Assembly (NCBI RefSeq): GCF_009834875.1
Contig: NZ_WVHT01000002.1
Location: 558,001-622,000 of the forward strand
Source of the DNA: Hufsiella arboris
Lineage (GTDB): Bacteria > Bacteroidota > Bacteroidia > Sphingobacteriales > Sphingobacteriaceae
Length of the DNA: 64,000 bases
Direction of reading: 5' to 3'
Shown: piece by piece, positions 27,919-36,675 of the stretch
Layout: every line of letters begins with the position of its first letter
Position numbering within the stretch: the first letter of the stretch is position 1
The notes under the pieces: generated by a model
What the model was told of the DNA's origin: nothing
Seen by the model: only the letters and a program-made list of their open reading frames with translations
Databases searched by the model: none
Made by a program: the position numbers and the translations under genes

Positions 27919-28452
27919 TTATTTAAGAGCTACCGGAACTTCCAGGTTTTCCCATAGCAATGCGAAGCCATTAGCGGTAATCTTAAACTTCATACGTTCA
28001 TTGAACTCTTTTGACTTTACCGGTTTAGCCGTTAACGTCAATACATCTTTGGAAGGATCATCATTTGCCGTTCCATCCATTTTGATTCCCCACATTCCAG
28101 TTTGAGAATTTAAAATGAATTTCCACTCATTTTCACCCGGTACCGAAAATAGACTGTATTTTCCTGCAGGTAACGTTTTAGAGCCAATTTTTAATGCTTT
28201 ACTCGTAGCGAATGTTGTTGATTCATTCGCTCCGGTCCTCCATTCTTTGCCGTATGGCACCAGCTCACCCCATATTTTCCGGCCCTTCACGGCAGGACTT
28301 CCATAGGCTATTTTAACTTGAGATCCCGCAACTGTTCCGCTTACACTATCCCGCGGACTTGCAACAGGCTTGTTTTGTGCTAAGGAACTAAAGGAGAAAA
28401 AAATTGACGCAATTGCGAGTAAAGCAACTGCTGAAAAATGATTTCTTTTCAT
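27919..28452 (-). CDS. DUF2911 domain secreted protein
   Basis: A 177-residue protein with a signal peptide (ASIFFSFSSLAQ). The DUF2911 core is easy to recognise: QVKIAYGSPAVKGRKIWGEL, VPYGKEWRTGANESTTF, LPAGKYSLFSVPGENEWKF. DUF2911 proteins are common secreted proteins of Bacteroidota with no proven function. It ends in the strong bidirectional terminator at 27851. Confidence 0.93.
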   Translation of the reverse strand: MKRNHFSAVALLAIASIFFSFSSLAQNKPVASPRDSVSGTVAGSQVKIAYGSPAVKGRKIWGELVPYGKEWRTGANESTTFATSKALKIGSKTLPAGKYSLFSVPGENEWKFILNSQTGMWGIKMDGTANDDPSKDVLTLTAKPVKSKEFNERMKFKITANGFALLWENLEVPVALK

Positions 28453-28529
28453 AATCGGTTTTGTTTTAAATAAATATAGCTAAAGTTAGTATTAAGAGAT
28501 TTAGGTTTTTTATATTAACGCTATCGCTG

Positions 28530-29612
28530 CTATTTGGGTATCTTGATATAAAACGTACTTCCTTCATTTTCCTTACTGTCAAACCAAATATCTCCTCCAT
28601 GAAGCTCGACAATTGTTTTGATTATCGACATACCAAGTCCGACGCTTTCTTCACCTTGTAAGCCGGGACGGCGGGCACGGGTGAACTTGTCAAACAGGTA
28701 TGGATGCAGTTCCTCTGGAATGCCGATCCCGTTGTCACTAATAGTTATCTGAACAGATGACCGCTGATCCTGAACGTCGACTTCAATCATCCCATTGGCC
28801 GCTGTAAACTTCATCGCGTTCGATATCAGGTTGTTAAATACCTGAATTAATTTCAGGGTGTCTATCTTTACAAAGATTTTTTTGGCAGAGCTGTTAAGTT
28901 TAAATTGCTTGGAAATAATGTCAGCCGACTTTTTATAGTTATCAATCACATCGTTTATCGCCCATACCAGGTCAACTCTTTCCTTACGAAGTTCAACTTC
29001 GCGAGACTCTAAAAATTCCTGACTTATAAGTTCCCGGATCAGCTGAATATTACGGTTACAAAGATCCTGGATAACTTTAACAGCGTCAAGGATGTTTTTA
29101 TTTCCGCTTATCTCTGCCTCGCGTTGGATAGAAGACGCCATCATATTCACTACTCCAATCGGCCCTTTCAAGTCATGAGCCAGGATTTCCAATGTGGAGT
29201 TTTTACGGGCGTTGATTTTTTCTGCGTAAAAAATATTGTTCTTGAGTACCGTTATGTCCTCAGCAATGCCGGCGATTAGACAAGTTTTATCGTTTTCTGG
29301 CAAAGGAAACAAGGTTAGCCGAACGTATTTAAGCGTTCCATCTGCTACAATGATTCTGAATTCAAATTTGCTTTCAATATGAGATTTACATGCGGCATGA
29401 TACTGTTCATGTACATACGATTTATCTTCAGCGTGGATTAAACCGGCCAGTAACCCAGGACTACCGATAACCGTTTCGGGATTGAAGCCCGTAAGTTTTA
29501 CTAGCGAAGGATTTAAATATTCAAACCGATTTTTGGAAATATCAAATACAAAATATACATCGTAGGATAAATCGCCGATTTGTTTGAATGTGTTAGAGGT
29601 ATATTGTTCCAT
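28530..29612 (-). CDS. PAS-domain sensor histidine kinase (soluble)
   Basis: A 360-residue kinase without membrane segments. A PAS domain covers residues ~10-125 (YDVYFVFDISKNRFEYLNPS). HisKA has the phosphoacceptor in LEILAHDLKGPIG. HATPase motifs include NLISNAMKFTAANG (N box), ISDNGIGIPEEL (G1), LFDKFTRARRPG (F box) and GLGMSIIKTIVELHGG (G2). It would autophosphorylate on a cytoplasmic cue bound by PAS. No response regulator is adjacent; the nearest response regulator without a kinase is at 48843. Partnership between them is only a possibility. Confidence 0.92.
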   Translation of the reverse strand: MEQYTSNTFKQIGDLSYDVYFVFDISKNRFEYLNPSLVKLTGFNPETVIGSPGLLAGLIHAEDKSYVHEQYHAACKSHIESKFEFRIIVADGTLKYVRLTLFPLPENDKTCLIAGIAEDITVLKNNIFYAEKINARKNSTLEILAHDLKGPIGVVNMMASSIQREAEISGNKNILDAVKVIQDLCNRNIQLIRELISQEFLESREVELRKERVDLVWAINDVIDNYKKSADIISKQFKLNSSAKKIFVKIDTLKLIQVFNNLISNAMKFTAANGMIEVDVQDQRSSVQITISDNGIGIPEELHPYLFDKFTRARRPGLQGEESVGLGMSIIKTIVELHGGDIWFDSKENEGSTFYIKIPK

Positions 29613-29742
29613 AGTGCCTTAGCAGTGTTCGACAGAATGTTAAAACGCTTTGTTTTCCGGAATGTTTATTATCAGGGTACACATGGAACCTTCGACAAGA
29701 CATTTGTTGATAAGGATAGAAAAGAAATACTTCTGATATTCA

Positions 29743-30957
29743 TTATCCTATTGAGTTAATAATTTCAATATCTTCATAGCTTATAAGGGAATCGTCGGCT
29801 TTTAATAACTTTTCGCATCTATTCAGGCATCGGGCGTACGGCTCGTAAATATCCCGGCTGTTTGCATCCATTCCATCGTGATCCCATAAACCAGCGTGAT
29901 GCCAGAGTGTTATGTCGTTCCAGTCGGGGCGGTCAATAATAGGATAGAGGCAGGCACCAAGCAGGGGAATTTTTTGACTAAGCGTTTCGATGCATTGTTC
30001 TGTAATGAAATTAAGCCATTCCGGCCGATGAACACCAGGATGGCTTGTTTCCGAAATAATCATCGGTTTTTCGTATCTGGAATATGCTTCCTCCAACAAC
30101 GACGAAAGCGGGCGCCAACGCATATCTTCGGCCGTATTTACCCAAGGCAAAAATTCTTTAAAACCGGAAATCCATTGATTGTTGTAATAATAATTGAAGC
30201 CGAGTATGTCGGGATACCCAGGTTTGCCGCCTAACTCAGGGCATATCCGGCCGCAAAGCATATCGAGCGATTGATATTGTAATTCATGCTGCTCAGCGGC
30301 ATAATTGATCTGAAAATCATCTGCATTTAATGGCGGAACAATATTTACAATGGGCTCTGTCGTCAATATTTTTACATCGGGATCAATTTTCTTCAATACT
30401 TCGATTCCGGCGATATAAGCTTTCATCAACTGGTATTTAACATTCCATCCTTCGCCTTTAAGGTAAGGTTCTGTTTCTGCGGCCTCGCCGCCCAGCCAAG
30501 ACAGGAAGCTTACCTCATTTATCGGAGTTACAATAAACGGAAACGTATCGTCCGATTTGTTCAAATTAAAAAAAGTGGCGAATGCATCGCATAAAGCAAC
30601 AAATCGATCCTTAAAATGTGGATTCATGGGATTTAAATCGTCGGGAAAACCAAAGTGGCAAATGTCCCAGATTTGTTGAATACCGGTTTCTTCAGCAGCC
30701 TCAATAAATCGTTCTAGCCGGCTAAAATCAAACTTATAAGGACTTATTTCAACTTCGCTCCAGCAAATTCCCTCACGTACAGCGTTGATGCCGAATGCTT
30801 TTAGCCGTTCATAATCGTGTTTCACCAACAGGTCATGCGCTGTTTCTTTTAATAAACTCACGCGCTGACGGCTGCTGTTAAGATGGTCTGCGCATTCAAA
30901 GCCAGCCATCCAGAATGATGTGAACGGACTTGCCATGTCATAATCAGATACTGGCAT
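29743..30957 (-). CDS. GH1-like glycoside hydrolase, cytoplasmic, in a glf operon
   Basis: A ~404-residue protein without a signal peptide (ATG at 30957; another at 30963). Clan GH-A barrel: SFWMAGFECADH, AVREGICWSEVE, WDICHFGFPDD, probable acid/base Glu in VTPINEVSF, DILGFNYYYNNQWI, probable nucleophile Glu in PMIISETSHPG. It resembles family 1 beta-glycosidases but is shorter and diverged. Its start overlaps the end of glf by ~14 bases, so it is translationally coupled. A cytoplasmic hydrolase coupled to Galf supply suggests trimming or transglycosylation during glycan assembly (inference). Confidence 0.75.
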   Translation of the reverse strand: MPVSDYDMASPFTSFWMAGFECADHLNSSRQRVSLLKETAHDLLVKHDYERLKAFGINAVREGICWSEVEISPYKFDFSRLERFIEAAEETGIQQIWDICHFGFPDDLNPMNPHFKDRFVALCDAFATFFNLNKSDDTFPFIVTPINEVSFLSWLGGEAAETEPYLKGEGWNVKYQLMKAYIAGIEVLKKIDPDVKILTTEPIVNIVPPLNADDFQINYAAEQHELQYQSLDMLCGRICPELGGKPGYPDILGFNYYYNNQWISGFKEFLPWVNTAEDMRWRPLSSLLEEAYSRYEKPMIISETSHPGVHRPEWLNFITEQCIETLSQKIPLLGACLYPIIDRPDWNDITLWHHAGLWDHDGMDANSRDIYEPYARCLNRCEKLLKADDSLISYEDIEIINSIG

Positions 30958-32077
30958 AACCATTAACAGTATTATCGGCGGTATTATTTAAAGTTAAAAT
31001 CCGTTTGAACGCAGCAAGAGACTGTGCGACAATCTGATCCATGTTATAATATTTGTAAGTCGCCAGCCGACCCGTAAAGAGAGTATTCTTTTCTTCCTTG
31101 CAAAGTGCCTGGTAACGTAGGTAAAGCTCCATATTTTCAGGCTTAGGAACAGGATAATAAGGGTCGCCATAATCTTTCGGATATTCATAAACAACCGATG
31201 TTTTATGGTGTTTCTGACCCGTTAAATATTTAAATTCGGTAATGCGGGTAAAGTCATAATCGTTCGGATAGTTTATGGTTCCTGTTTCCTGGAATCGTTC
31301 CATATCATAAGTTTCAAACTTAAATTCCAACGAACGGTAGGGCAGCTTTCCGTATTGATAATCAAAGTATTCATCTACCGGCCCGGTAAAAATCATAAAC
31401 TTATATTGAATCTCATTTATGACCTCCTTATAATCGGTGTTAAGTAAAACGCTGATATTTGGATGATTAAGCATGTTTTCGAACATGTTTGTATATCCAT
31501 GGAGTGGCATCGCCTGATAAGTGTCGGTGAAATACCGGTCGTCTTTATTGAGCCTCGTTGGAATCCTCGCGGCAACCGAACTGTTCAGCTCGCTCGGATC
31601 CATACCCCATTGTTTTTTTGTATATCCCCTGAAAAACTTTTCGTATAATTCTCGCCCCACCTGGCTAACCACTACGTCTTCTGAAGTACGCACATTTTTA
31701 AGAGGTTCGGCTTTTGATGCAAAGAAAACCTCCAGATCCTGGCTGTTAAGCTGAAGGCCATACATGGAGTTGACGGTGTTCAAATTAATAGGAATCTGGA
31801 AAAGCTGGCCATCTGTACTGGCAAGCACACGATGCTGATAATTTCTCCACGAAGTAAACTGAGAGAGATAATTGAAAACGTCAGCGCTGTTCGTATGAAA
31901 AATATGCGGCCCGTACTTGTGTACCAACAGTCCCGCTTCATCATAACGATCGTAGGCGTTACCGGCGATATGCGGCCGTTTATCCACTATGAGAACTCTT
32001 TTATTAGCAATAGATGCAAGCCTTTCAGCCAGCACGCTTCCAGCGAAGCCCGCTCCAACAATTAAGTAATCAAACAT
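30944..32077 (-). CDS. glf: UDP-galactopyranose mutase
   Basis: A 377-residue flavoenzyme that interconverts UDP-galactopyranose and UDP-galactofuranose. The N-terminal FAD fold is FDYLIVGAGFAGSVLAERLA. The mutase signatures are HIAGNAYDRYDEAGLLVHKYGPHIFHT, EKFFRGYTKKQWGMDPSEL, RIPTRLNKDDRYFTD and GRLATYKYYNMDQIVAQSL. The length is normal. It is preceded by the glycosyltransferase gene (one base between stop and start) and overlaps the following GH1-like gene, so the three form one operon making a galactofuranose-containing glycan. Confidence 0.96.
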   Translation of the reverse strand: MFDYLIVGAGFAGSVLAERLASIANKRVLIVDKRPHIAGNAYDRYDEAGLLVHKYGPHIFHTNSADVFNYLSQFTSWRNYQHRVLASTDGQLFQIPINLNTVNSMYGLQLNSQDLEVFFASKAEPLKNVRTSEDVVVSQVGRELYEKFFRGYTKKQWGMDPSELNSSVAARIPTRLNKDDRYFTDTYQAMPLHGYTNMFENMLNHPNISVLLNTDYKEVINEIQYKFMIFTGPVDEYFDYQYGKLPYRSLEFKFETYDMERFQETGTINYPNDYDFTRITEFKYLTGQKHHKTSVVYEYPKDYGDPYYPVPKPENMELYLRYQALCKEEKNTLFTGRLATYKYYNMDQIVAQSLAAFKRILTLNNTADNTVNGYASI

Positions 32078-32078
32078 A

Positions 32079-33215
32079 TTAACCTGCTTTAAAGATAATA
32101 TGCCTCTTTTTAATTGTTTCGTCCATCAGCCCGAGCATTTCGCTTACCGTTTTCTGCCAGGAATTTCCTTCCAGGTGCCGGTCTACCTTATAACGCCAGG
32201 CAGTTCGGTCAAGCCGTCTTACTTCAAATTCGGCCGCGTTGATAAAATCTTCTGCGTCTACTCCTATATGAACTAAATTTTCTCGTCCGTAAGGATTCAC
32301 CACATCACGGATAGCGGTAGAAATAACCGGTACACCGGCAGCCAGGTATTCGGGAGTTTTTGTGGGACTAATAAATTGTGTAGATCTGTTAAGAAGGAAA
32401 GGGATCAGCGCGACGTTCCAACCCGACAAGTATGCAGGCAATTCTGAATAGGATTTTGCTCCAAGGTAGTGTATATTTTTACGCTTAGGTAATGTGACAG
32501 GATCAATTTTTAATACCGGGCCAATAAGTATAATTTGCCATTCTGGCTTCTGTCTTGATATCTGGTCGATTAGTTTGATGTCGAAACGCTCGTCGATCAC
32601 ACCATAAAAGCCCAGCTTGAATCCTTTTATCAAGCCCTGATCAGCTGGCTCAATATTTCGTTCCCTCGCTTTACCAAAATGACTTTTATCAATGCTGCTT
32701 GGAAACGGATAAATATTGGGATGCAGCGTCTTCTTTGCCTGGTAAAGTGAATATCCACCTGTAAAAACCAGGTCCGAGTGTTGGAGCAGCTTATCTTCGA
32801 GGATGGGTAGTTCTGGCGGAGCGAATTTAAACGCAGACAATTCATCCATGCAATCGTAAACTGTCAGGCCAGGATTGAGATGTGACGTAAACTCATAAGC
32901 CATTGGTGTATAGTACCAAAAAGTGAAGTCATCTAAATCTTTTGTCTTCAAAAACTCATCTAATAAAACCTTGGTTATTGCGGTGTTTTGTTTATGTGAT
33001 TGTTTAAGCGGAAGATGCGGCACCAAGACGGTCACGTTGCCATTGGATGGTAAGATTGACAAATAAGCTTCCCCAAACGCATCAAAAACAGGTTCTTCAA
33101 AATAGAATATGTTCGCTGTTTTAGCCAGGCAAGACATCAGATGCTGGGGGCGCTGGTAAACAAAATTCCATCGAAGATGAGAAAAGCAAATCAGCTGTGG
33201 CGGTATATTTTTCAT
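32079..33215 (-). CDS. GT-B fold glycosyltransferase, probably galactofuranosyl-linked pathway
   Basis: A 378-residue protein. The N-terminus FSHLRWNFVYQRPQHLMSC is a hallmark of a glycosyltransferase group often found beside glf. The middle has TVYDCMDELSAF. The C-terminal Rossmann lobe carries LGFYGVIDERFDIKLI, IHYLGAKSYSELPAYLSGW and the nucleotide-sugar loop SPTKTPEYLAAGVPVIST. Donor specificity cannot be read directly. Because the next gene makes UDP-Galf, UDP-Galf or a related sugar is likely (inference). First gene of the operon, followed at once by glf. Confidence 0.88.
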   Translation of the reverse strand: MKNIPPQLICFSHLRWNFVYQRPQHLMSCLAKTANIFYFEEPVFDAFGEAYLSILPSNGNVTVLVPHLPLKQSHKQNTAITKVLLDEFLKTKDLDDFTFWYYTPMAYEFTSHLNPGLTVYDCMDELSAFKFAPPELPILEDKLLQHSDLVFTGGYSLYQAKKTLHPNIYPFPSSIDKSHFGKARERNIEPADQGLIKGFKLGFYGVIDERFDIKLIDQISRQKPEWQIILIGPVLKIDPVTLPKRKNIHYLGAKSYSELPAYLSGWNVALIPFLLNRSTQFISPTKTPEYLAAGVPVISTAIRDVVNPYGRENLVHIGVDAEDFINAAEFEVRRLDRTAWRYKVDRHLEGNSWQKTVSEMLGLMDETIKKRHIIFKAG

Positions 33216-33301
33216 AGGGTCAATTTATTCCAGGCGTTTCAATACAGTAGCAGAAATGCCCTTGTTTAGATGTAGATGTTGTGATAATGGTGGCAGGGTA
33301 A

Positions 33302-33335
33302 AACATCTGAGGACCGCGTTCCGGTCCTAGATGTT
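33302..33335 (-). terminator. Strong hairpin, terminator-like
   Basis: A 14-bp stem (AACATCT + AGGACCG paired with CGGTCCT + AGATGTT) with one bulged G at 33309 and a CGTTC loop. On the minus strand it is followed by TTTAC, a weak U-tract, so it may end transcripts of the small frames at 33370-33747. A structural RNA role is not excluded. Confidence 0.5.
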
Positions 33336-33369
33336 ATATAAGATTTATTAGGACTCGACTGCGTTGTAA

Positions 33370-33462
33370 TCAGCTGCCAACAACTGCTATGAACTCTTTA
33401 CGGGCGCTATCCTCTTGTTGCTTAACTGCTGATTTTGCAGCACCGTTAGTTTTCGTAGGCAT
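33370..33462 (-). CDS. Possible 30-residue peptide
   Basis: ATG at 33462, TGA at 33370. The product is lysine- and alanine-rich (begins MPTKTNGAAKSAVKQQ, ends FIAVVGS). It lies between the broken gene at 33493-33747 and the hairpin at 33302-33335, and reads in the same direction. No family is recognised. It could be an intact micro-gene or a chance frame. Confidence 0.3.
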   Translation of the reverse strand: MPTKTNGAAKSAVKQQEDSARKEFIAVVGS

Positions 33463-33492
33463 ATAGATAGTTTATAAGTGTATGTAATTTAT

Positions 33493-33747
33493 TTAGTTTA
33501 TTTTTCCTTTGTTATCCCAGTGATCCCTGATCTTTTGTCGGAATGATCTTTTACAATTCGTTTGGCAAAACGCTCGCCCTTAATTTTTCCATCGGTGGCT
33601 TTATGGCCAAAAAAGTAAAACAGGCTTATCTGATTCGTCTGTTTTAAACGCTATATCGTATCGCTTAAACTTCAGTTCGACCATCGTTGATGGCTCATAG
33701 GTTTTGTTTAGCACCTTTAATATTTCATCGCCAAGCGCAGTATTCAT
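33493..33747 (-). pseudogene. Small conserved-type gene with two compensating frameshifts
   Basis: From ATG 33747 the minus strand reads MNTALGDEILKVLNKTYEPS and VELKFKRYDIAFKTDESDKP, then hits a stop at 33601. Shifting frame by one base in the T6 tract near 33607-33612 restores GHKATDGKIKGERFAKRIVKD. A second shift near 33534-33540 restores IRDHWDNKGKIN and a stop at 33493. The total span, 255 bases, is a multiple of three, so the two shifts cancel. The rebuilt ~84-residue protein is basic and coherent from end to end. It is either a recently broken gene or a pair of base-call errors in homopolymers. Confidence 0.65.
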
Positions 33748-33872
33748 TATTGAATTGGAAACTTATGTTACTACAAGCCACATGTGCCACAGGTTTATAG
33801 GTGACAAGAAAACGCGTATATATCTACAATTTCACGTACAAATACTGAGGTAAGCACTGTTTTTTTGGGAAT

Positions 33873-33906
33873 AAACAGGTAGTTGTAAACTCACAAACAG
33901 GTAGTT
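33873..33906. repeat. Direct repeat pair AAACAGGTAGTT, 22-base period
   Basis: Two identical 12-mers at 33873-33884 and 33895-33906 start 22 bases apart, two turns of the helix, about 85 bases before the SPW-protein ATG. This is the arrangement of a dimeric activator site, for example for a response regulator. Confidence 0.5.
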
Positions 33907-33988
33907 ACTTCTGAATCAATAATCTCAGCCCAAAGTTGTATTAGAATGGATTCATCATGATTCCTCAACTGTTAATTAACTTTTAACC

Positions 33989-34348
33989 ATGAAATTCATA
34001 AACACAAAAATGCATGCGGTGCTGGATTATTTATCAGCCATGTTGCTTATGGCGTCACCCTGGATTTTTAATTTTCATAATACGCCAGGTCTAAAATGGG
34101 CCGCCATATTACTCGGCCTTATTATCCTCGTGATGTCAATATGTACCGAGTACGAAGCAGGTATCTTCAAAATAGTTCCGATGCCGGTTCATTTGTGGGG
34201 CGATATGTTGCTAGGGATTTTCATGATCGCCCTTCCCTGGATATTAAATATTGCAGGAGCACCACGTGTACTGTTTGTTACTCTCGGTATCATCGCCATA
34301 CTCGCATCACTGTTTACATATGGGCATAAAAATAGAACTGTTACATAG
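33989..34348 (+). CDS. SPW-repeat membrane protein
   Basis: A 119-residue integral membrane protein with four hydrophobic helices in two repeats. Each repeat contains the SPW-type motif: MASPWIFNF at ~residues 22-30 and ALPWILNI at ~80-87. SPW-repeat proteins are small membrane proteins of unknown function, often in stress-related gene sets. The N-terminus KFINTKMHAVLDYLSA is typical. It is preceded by a direct-repeat pair that may be a control site and followed by the relic reductase sequence. Confidence 0.88.
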   Translation: MKFINTKMHAVLDYLSAMLLMASPWIFNFHNTPGLKWAAILLGLIILVMSICTEYEAGIFKIVPMPVHLWGDMLLGIFMIALPWILNIAGAPRVLFVTLGIIAILASLFTYGHKNRTVT

Positions 34349-34396
34349 TAATATCGGCAAAGCAAGTTTTACAAATTACAGCTACGCGGGCGAAGA

Positions 34397-34612
<216 letters not shown>

Positions 34613-34864
34613 GGCGGCGCTACAGGTAACAAAGAAATTCCCGGTTCTTATAATAAATGATTAATGTTTAGTATAGTCTCAGATGTTATTTAACCAAAGT
34701 AGCAGTGCCTAAACGAGGCAATCGTGATAAGGTTTTACATAGAACTTCATTGGGACAATTGTGCATCGTTTGAACGGTATAAATACTTTACAGCCGCGAT
34801 AAATACTCATTTAATTAATAATGTAAACTTTGAAAGGATGCCGGCGTTGCTATTTTATCTATCT

Positions 34865-35128
34865 ATGAATACATTTTTTAACGATTTAGATGCTCAAGGA
34901 GCAGAAGGTCAAAACACTAATTTCCAAAGTAACCGGGCTATAGATCCATCTGAAGGCGATTCTGTCGAAAACGACAATGCTGATTCAGAAATTGAAACTG
35001 AAGAAGAATCAGATATTTCTGAGGATGACGATTTAGACTCCAATTCGGGCGATGCTGATGAGGATGAATCTTATTCGGCTGATAAAGATCTCGACGATGA
35101 TATTGATGAATCAGCTATTCCTGAATAA
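34865..35128 (+). CDS. Small, extremely acidic protein
   Basis: An 87-residue protein from ATG 34865. About 33 of 87 residues are Asp or Glu and only two are basic; there are no cysteines. It begins MNTFFNDLDAQGAEGQ and then becomes a low-complexity acidic tail. A GTG-started frame from 34724 would add 47 hydrophobic/aromatic residues, but this extension looks unlike the rest. The composition resembles disordered acidic proteins that bind basic partners or cations. No family recognised. Confidence 0.6.
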   Translation: MNTFFNDLDAQGAEGQNTNFQSNRAIDPSEGDSVENDNADSEIETEEESDISEDDDLDSNSGDADEDESYSADKDLDDDIDESAIPE

Positions 35129-35218
35129 AATTAATGTCATCATGTTAGCGCGCTTTACCAGAATTGCTCTGCAGCGTTAAAGCAATTCTATACAATTAGT
35201 AATTAGTACAACATCATT

Positions 35219-35455
35219 ATGGAAAACGAAAATCCACAACACCAGGAAGGAAAGGTTGCGAAGGCAATAGAGGATCAAACTGCAAAAGTACCGTCGGACG
35301 TTTTTTTATGGGCGGCTTTAGGTTCAATGGGTGTATCCTTTACATTGAAACTTTTAGGCAAAAAGCACGACGCTTTATTTATAGGGCAGTGGGCAGCGCC
35401 GTTTTTGCTGCTCGGCATTTATAATAAGATCGTCAAGACGCAAGGCCACGATTAA
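35219..35455 (+). CDS. Small membrane protein, two predicted helices
   Basis: A 78-residue protein. A polar N-terminus (MENENPQHQEGKVAKAIEDQ) precedes two hydrophobic segments, VFLWAALGSMGVSFTLKLLG and ALFIGQWAAPFLLLGIYNKI, with a short GKKHD turn. It resembles small uncharacterised membrane proteins frequent in Sphingobacteriaceae stress clusters (from memory, not checked). Function unknown. Followed by a perfect 12-bp hairpin at 35471-35510. Confidence 0.75.
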   Translation: MENENPQHQEGKVAKAIEDQTAKVPSDVFLWAALGSMGVSFTLKLLGKKHDALFIGQWAAPFLLLGIYNKIVKTQGHD

Positions 35456-35470
35456 TGCCTCAAAGAGCAT

Positions 35471-35510
35471 ATTTCATTGAGCTCAGCATCGGTGTTGCGC
35501 TCAATGAAAT
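35471..35510. terminator. Perfect 12-bp hairpin between convergent genes
   Basis: ATTTCATTGAGC (35471-35482) pairs with GCTCAATGAAAT (35499-35510) around a 16-base loop, just between the stops of the small membrane gene (+) and the oxidoreductase gene (-). No clear T-tract follows on either strand, so termination is likely but unproven. Confidence 0.5.
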
Positions 35511-36466
35511 TACGGTACCATTATTATCTTACCCATATTTTTCCGGCTTTCCAAAAAGTCGTGTGCCACCCGCCCTTCACTAAGCTGAAATTTCGTGATA
35601 ACAGGCGGCTTTATTTCCCCGGATTTTATCCATTCGAACAATTGAGCAGCGCGGTTTGTCCGCTCTTTATGAGACGTTAAAAAACTCCAAAGATCACCCC
35701 CGGTAAGAGTTTTCGACGTATCCATTAACATTCTTGGATCTACTGGTTCGGGATCGCCACCAGACATGCCGTAAAACACAACCCGTCCACGTTCCTTCGT
35801 TGCTCTGAAACTGTCATTTAATGTGCTTCCAACACTGTCATAGACGACATCAGCACCACCAGACGTATAGTTAAGTACTTTCTCTACCCAGTCATCTTCG
35901 TAAAGATAAACCTGGCAGACGGCCAGGCTTTCGACAAAATTTTTCTTTTCGACACTTGAAACCAGGCCGATAGGTTGAGCACCCAGAGCTTTGACCATTT
36001 GTAGTAGCAGCTGCCCAACGCCACCGGCAGCGGCGTGAACCACCGCGAATTCATTGGTTTTGATGGAATGGCTTTCGGTGGCAAGATAATGAGCGGTGAG
36101 GCCTTGTAGTAAAACTGAAGCGGCAAGGTCAAAGCTAATCTCTTCTGCCAGTGGTATAATATGATCGGCCGGCACTGCAACCAGCTCTGCGTTAGCGAAG
36201 GGAACGTCGGCAAAACCAATACTTAACCCTTCGATAAAATCTGTATCGTTTGAATCAATTATAGTCCCGGCACCTTCGTAACCTGCGATATAAGGAGGAA
36301 TTCCTTTTAAATGATAATTCCCTTTCCTTCGGTATATGTCGGCGAAGTTCAGGCCGATCGCTTCCATCTTAACCAATACCTCTCCGGGTTTTAAAACCGG
36401 ATTGCTTACGTCGCGGTAGTTTAAAACGTCGCTTTCGCCAAATTCAGAAAAGGTGAGTGCTTTCAT
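35510..36466 (-). CDS. Zinc-free MDR oxidoreductase, quinone oxidoreductase type
   Basis: A 318-residue medium-chain dehydrogenase/reductase. GroES-like domain: KALTFSEFGESDVLNYRDV, GLNFADIYRRKGNY, PYIAGYEGAGTI. Rossmann domain: VVHAAAGGVGQLLLQMVKALG, where the AAAGGVG loop is typical of NADPH-dependent quinone oxidoreductases. No catalytic zinc Cys/His set is present. Such enzymes reduce quinones or enones with NADPH in the cytoplasm. A single gene; a divergent intergenic region separates it from the GH97 gene. Confidence 0.92.
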   Translation of the reverse strand: MKALTFSEFGESDVLNYRDVSNPVLKPGEVLVKMEAIGLNFADIYRRKGNYHLKGIPPYIAGYEGAGTIIDSNDTDFIEGLSIGFADVPFANAELVAVPADHIIPLAEEISFDLAASVLLQGLTAHYLATESHSIKTNEFAVVHAAAGGVGQLLLQMVKALGAQPIGLVSSVEKKNFVESLAVCQVYLYEDDWVEKVLNYTSGGADVVYDSVGSTLNDSFRATKERGRVVFYGMSGGDPEPVDPRMLMDTSKTLTGGDLWSFLTSHKERTNRAAQLFEWIKSGEIKPPVITKFQLSEGRVAHDFLESRKNMGKIIMVP

Positions 36467-36636
36467 GGTTGATTAGTTAAGGGTTGATCAAAATTACATT
36501 CTTTCCCAATTGTTATTAATACACTGCTTACAAACCGCGTCGGTACTTTTTTAACATTTCATAGCCTCTTTTAATCAATCAAAAACTCGAGTAATTGATA
36601 ATTATACCTTTATGTCACCTGTTTGTACAACTCAAA

Positions 36637-36644
36637 TATGTTTG
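36637..36644 (+). promoter_or_regulatory. -7-like box (TATGTTTG) upstream of GH97
   Basis: TATGTTTG fits TAnnTTTG and ends 31 bases before the GH97 ATG. No TTTG element is seen at the 19-21 base spacing, so confidence is limited. Confidence 0.35.
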
Positions 36645-36675
36645 AACCGGTAAATTCGCCCAAACTTAGAAACAC

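Noticed and set aside
34724-34864. GTG-started extension of the acidic protein
   Set aside because: The added residues are aromatic and hydrophobic and unlike the acidic body; ATG 34865 is preferred.
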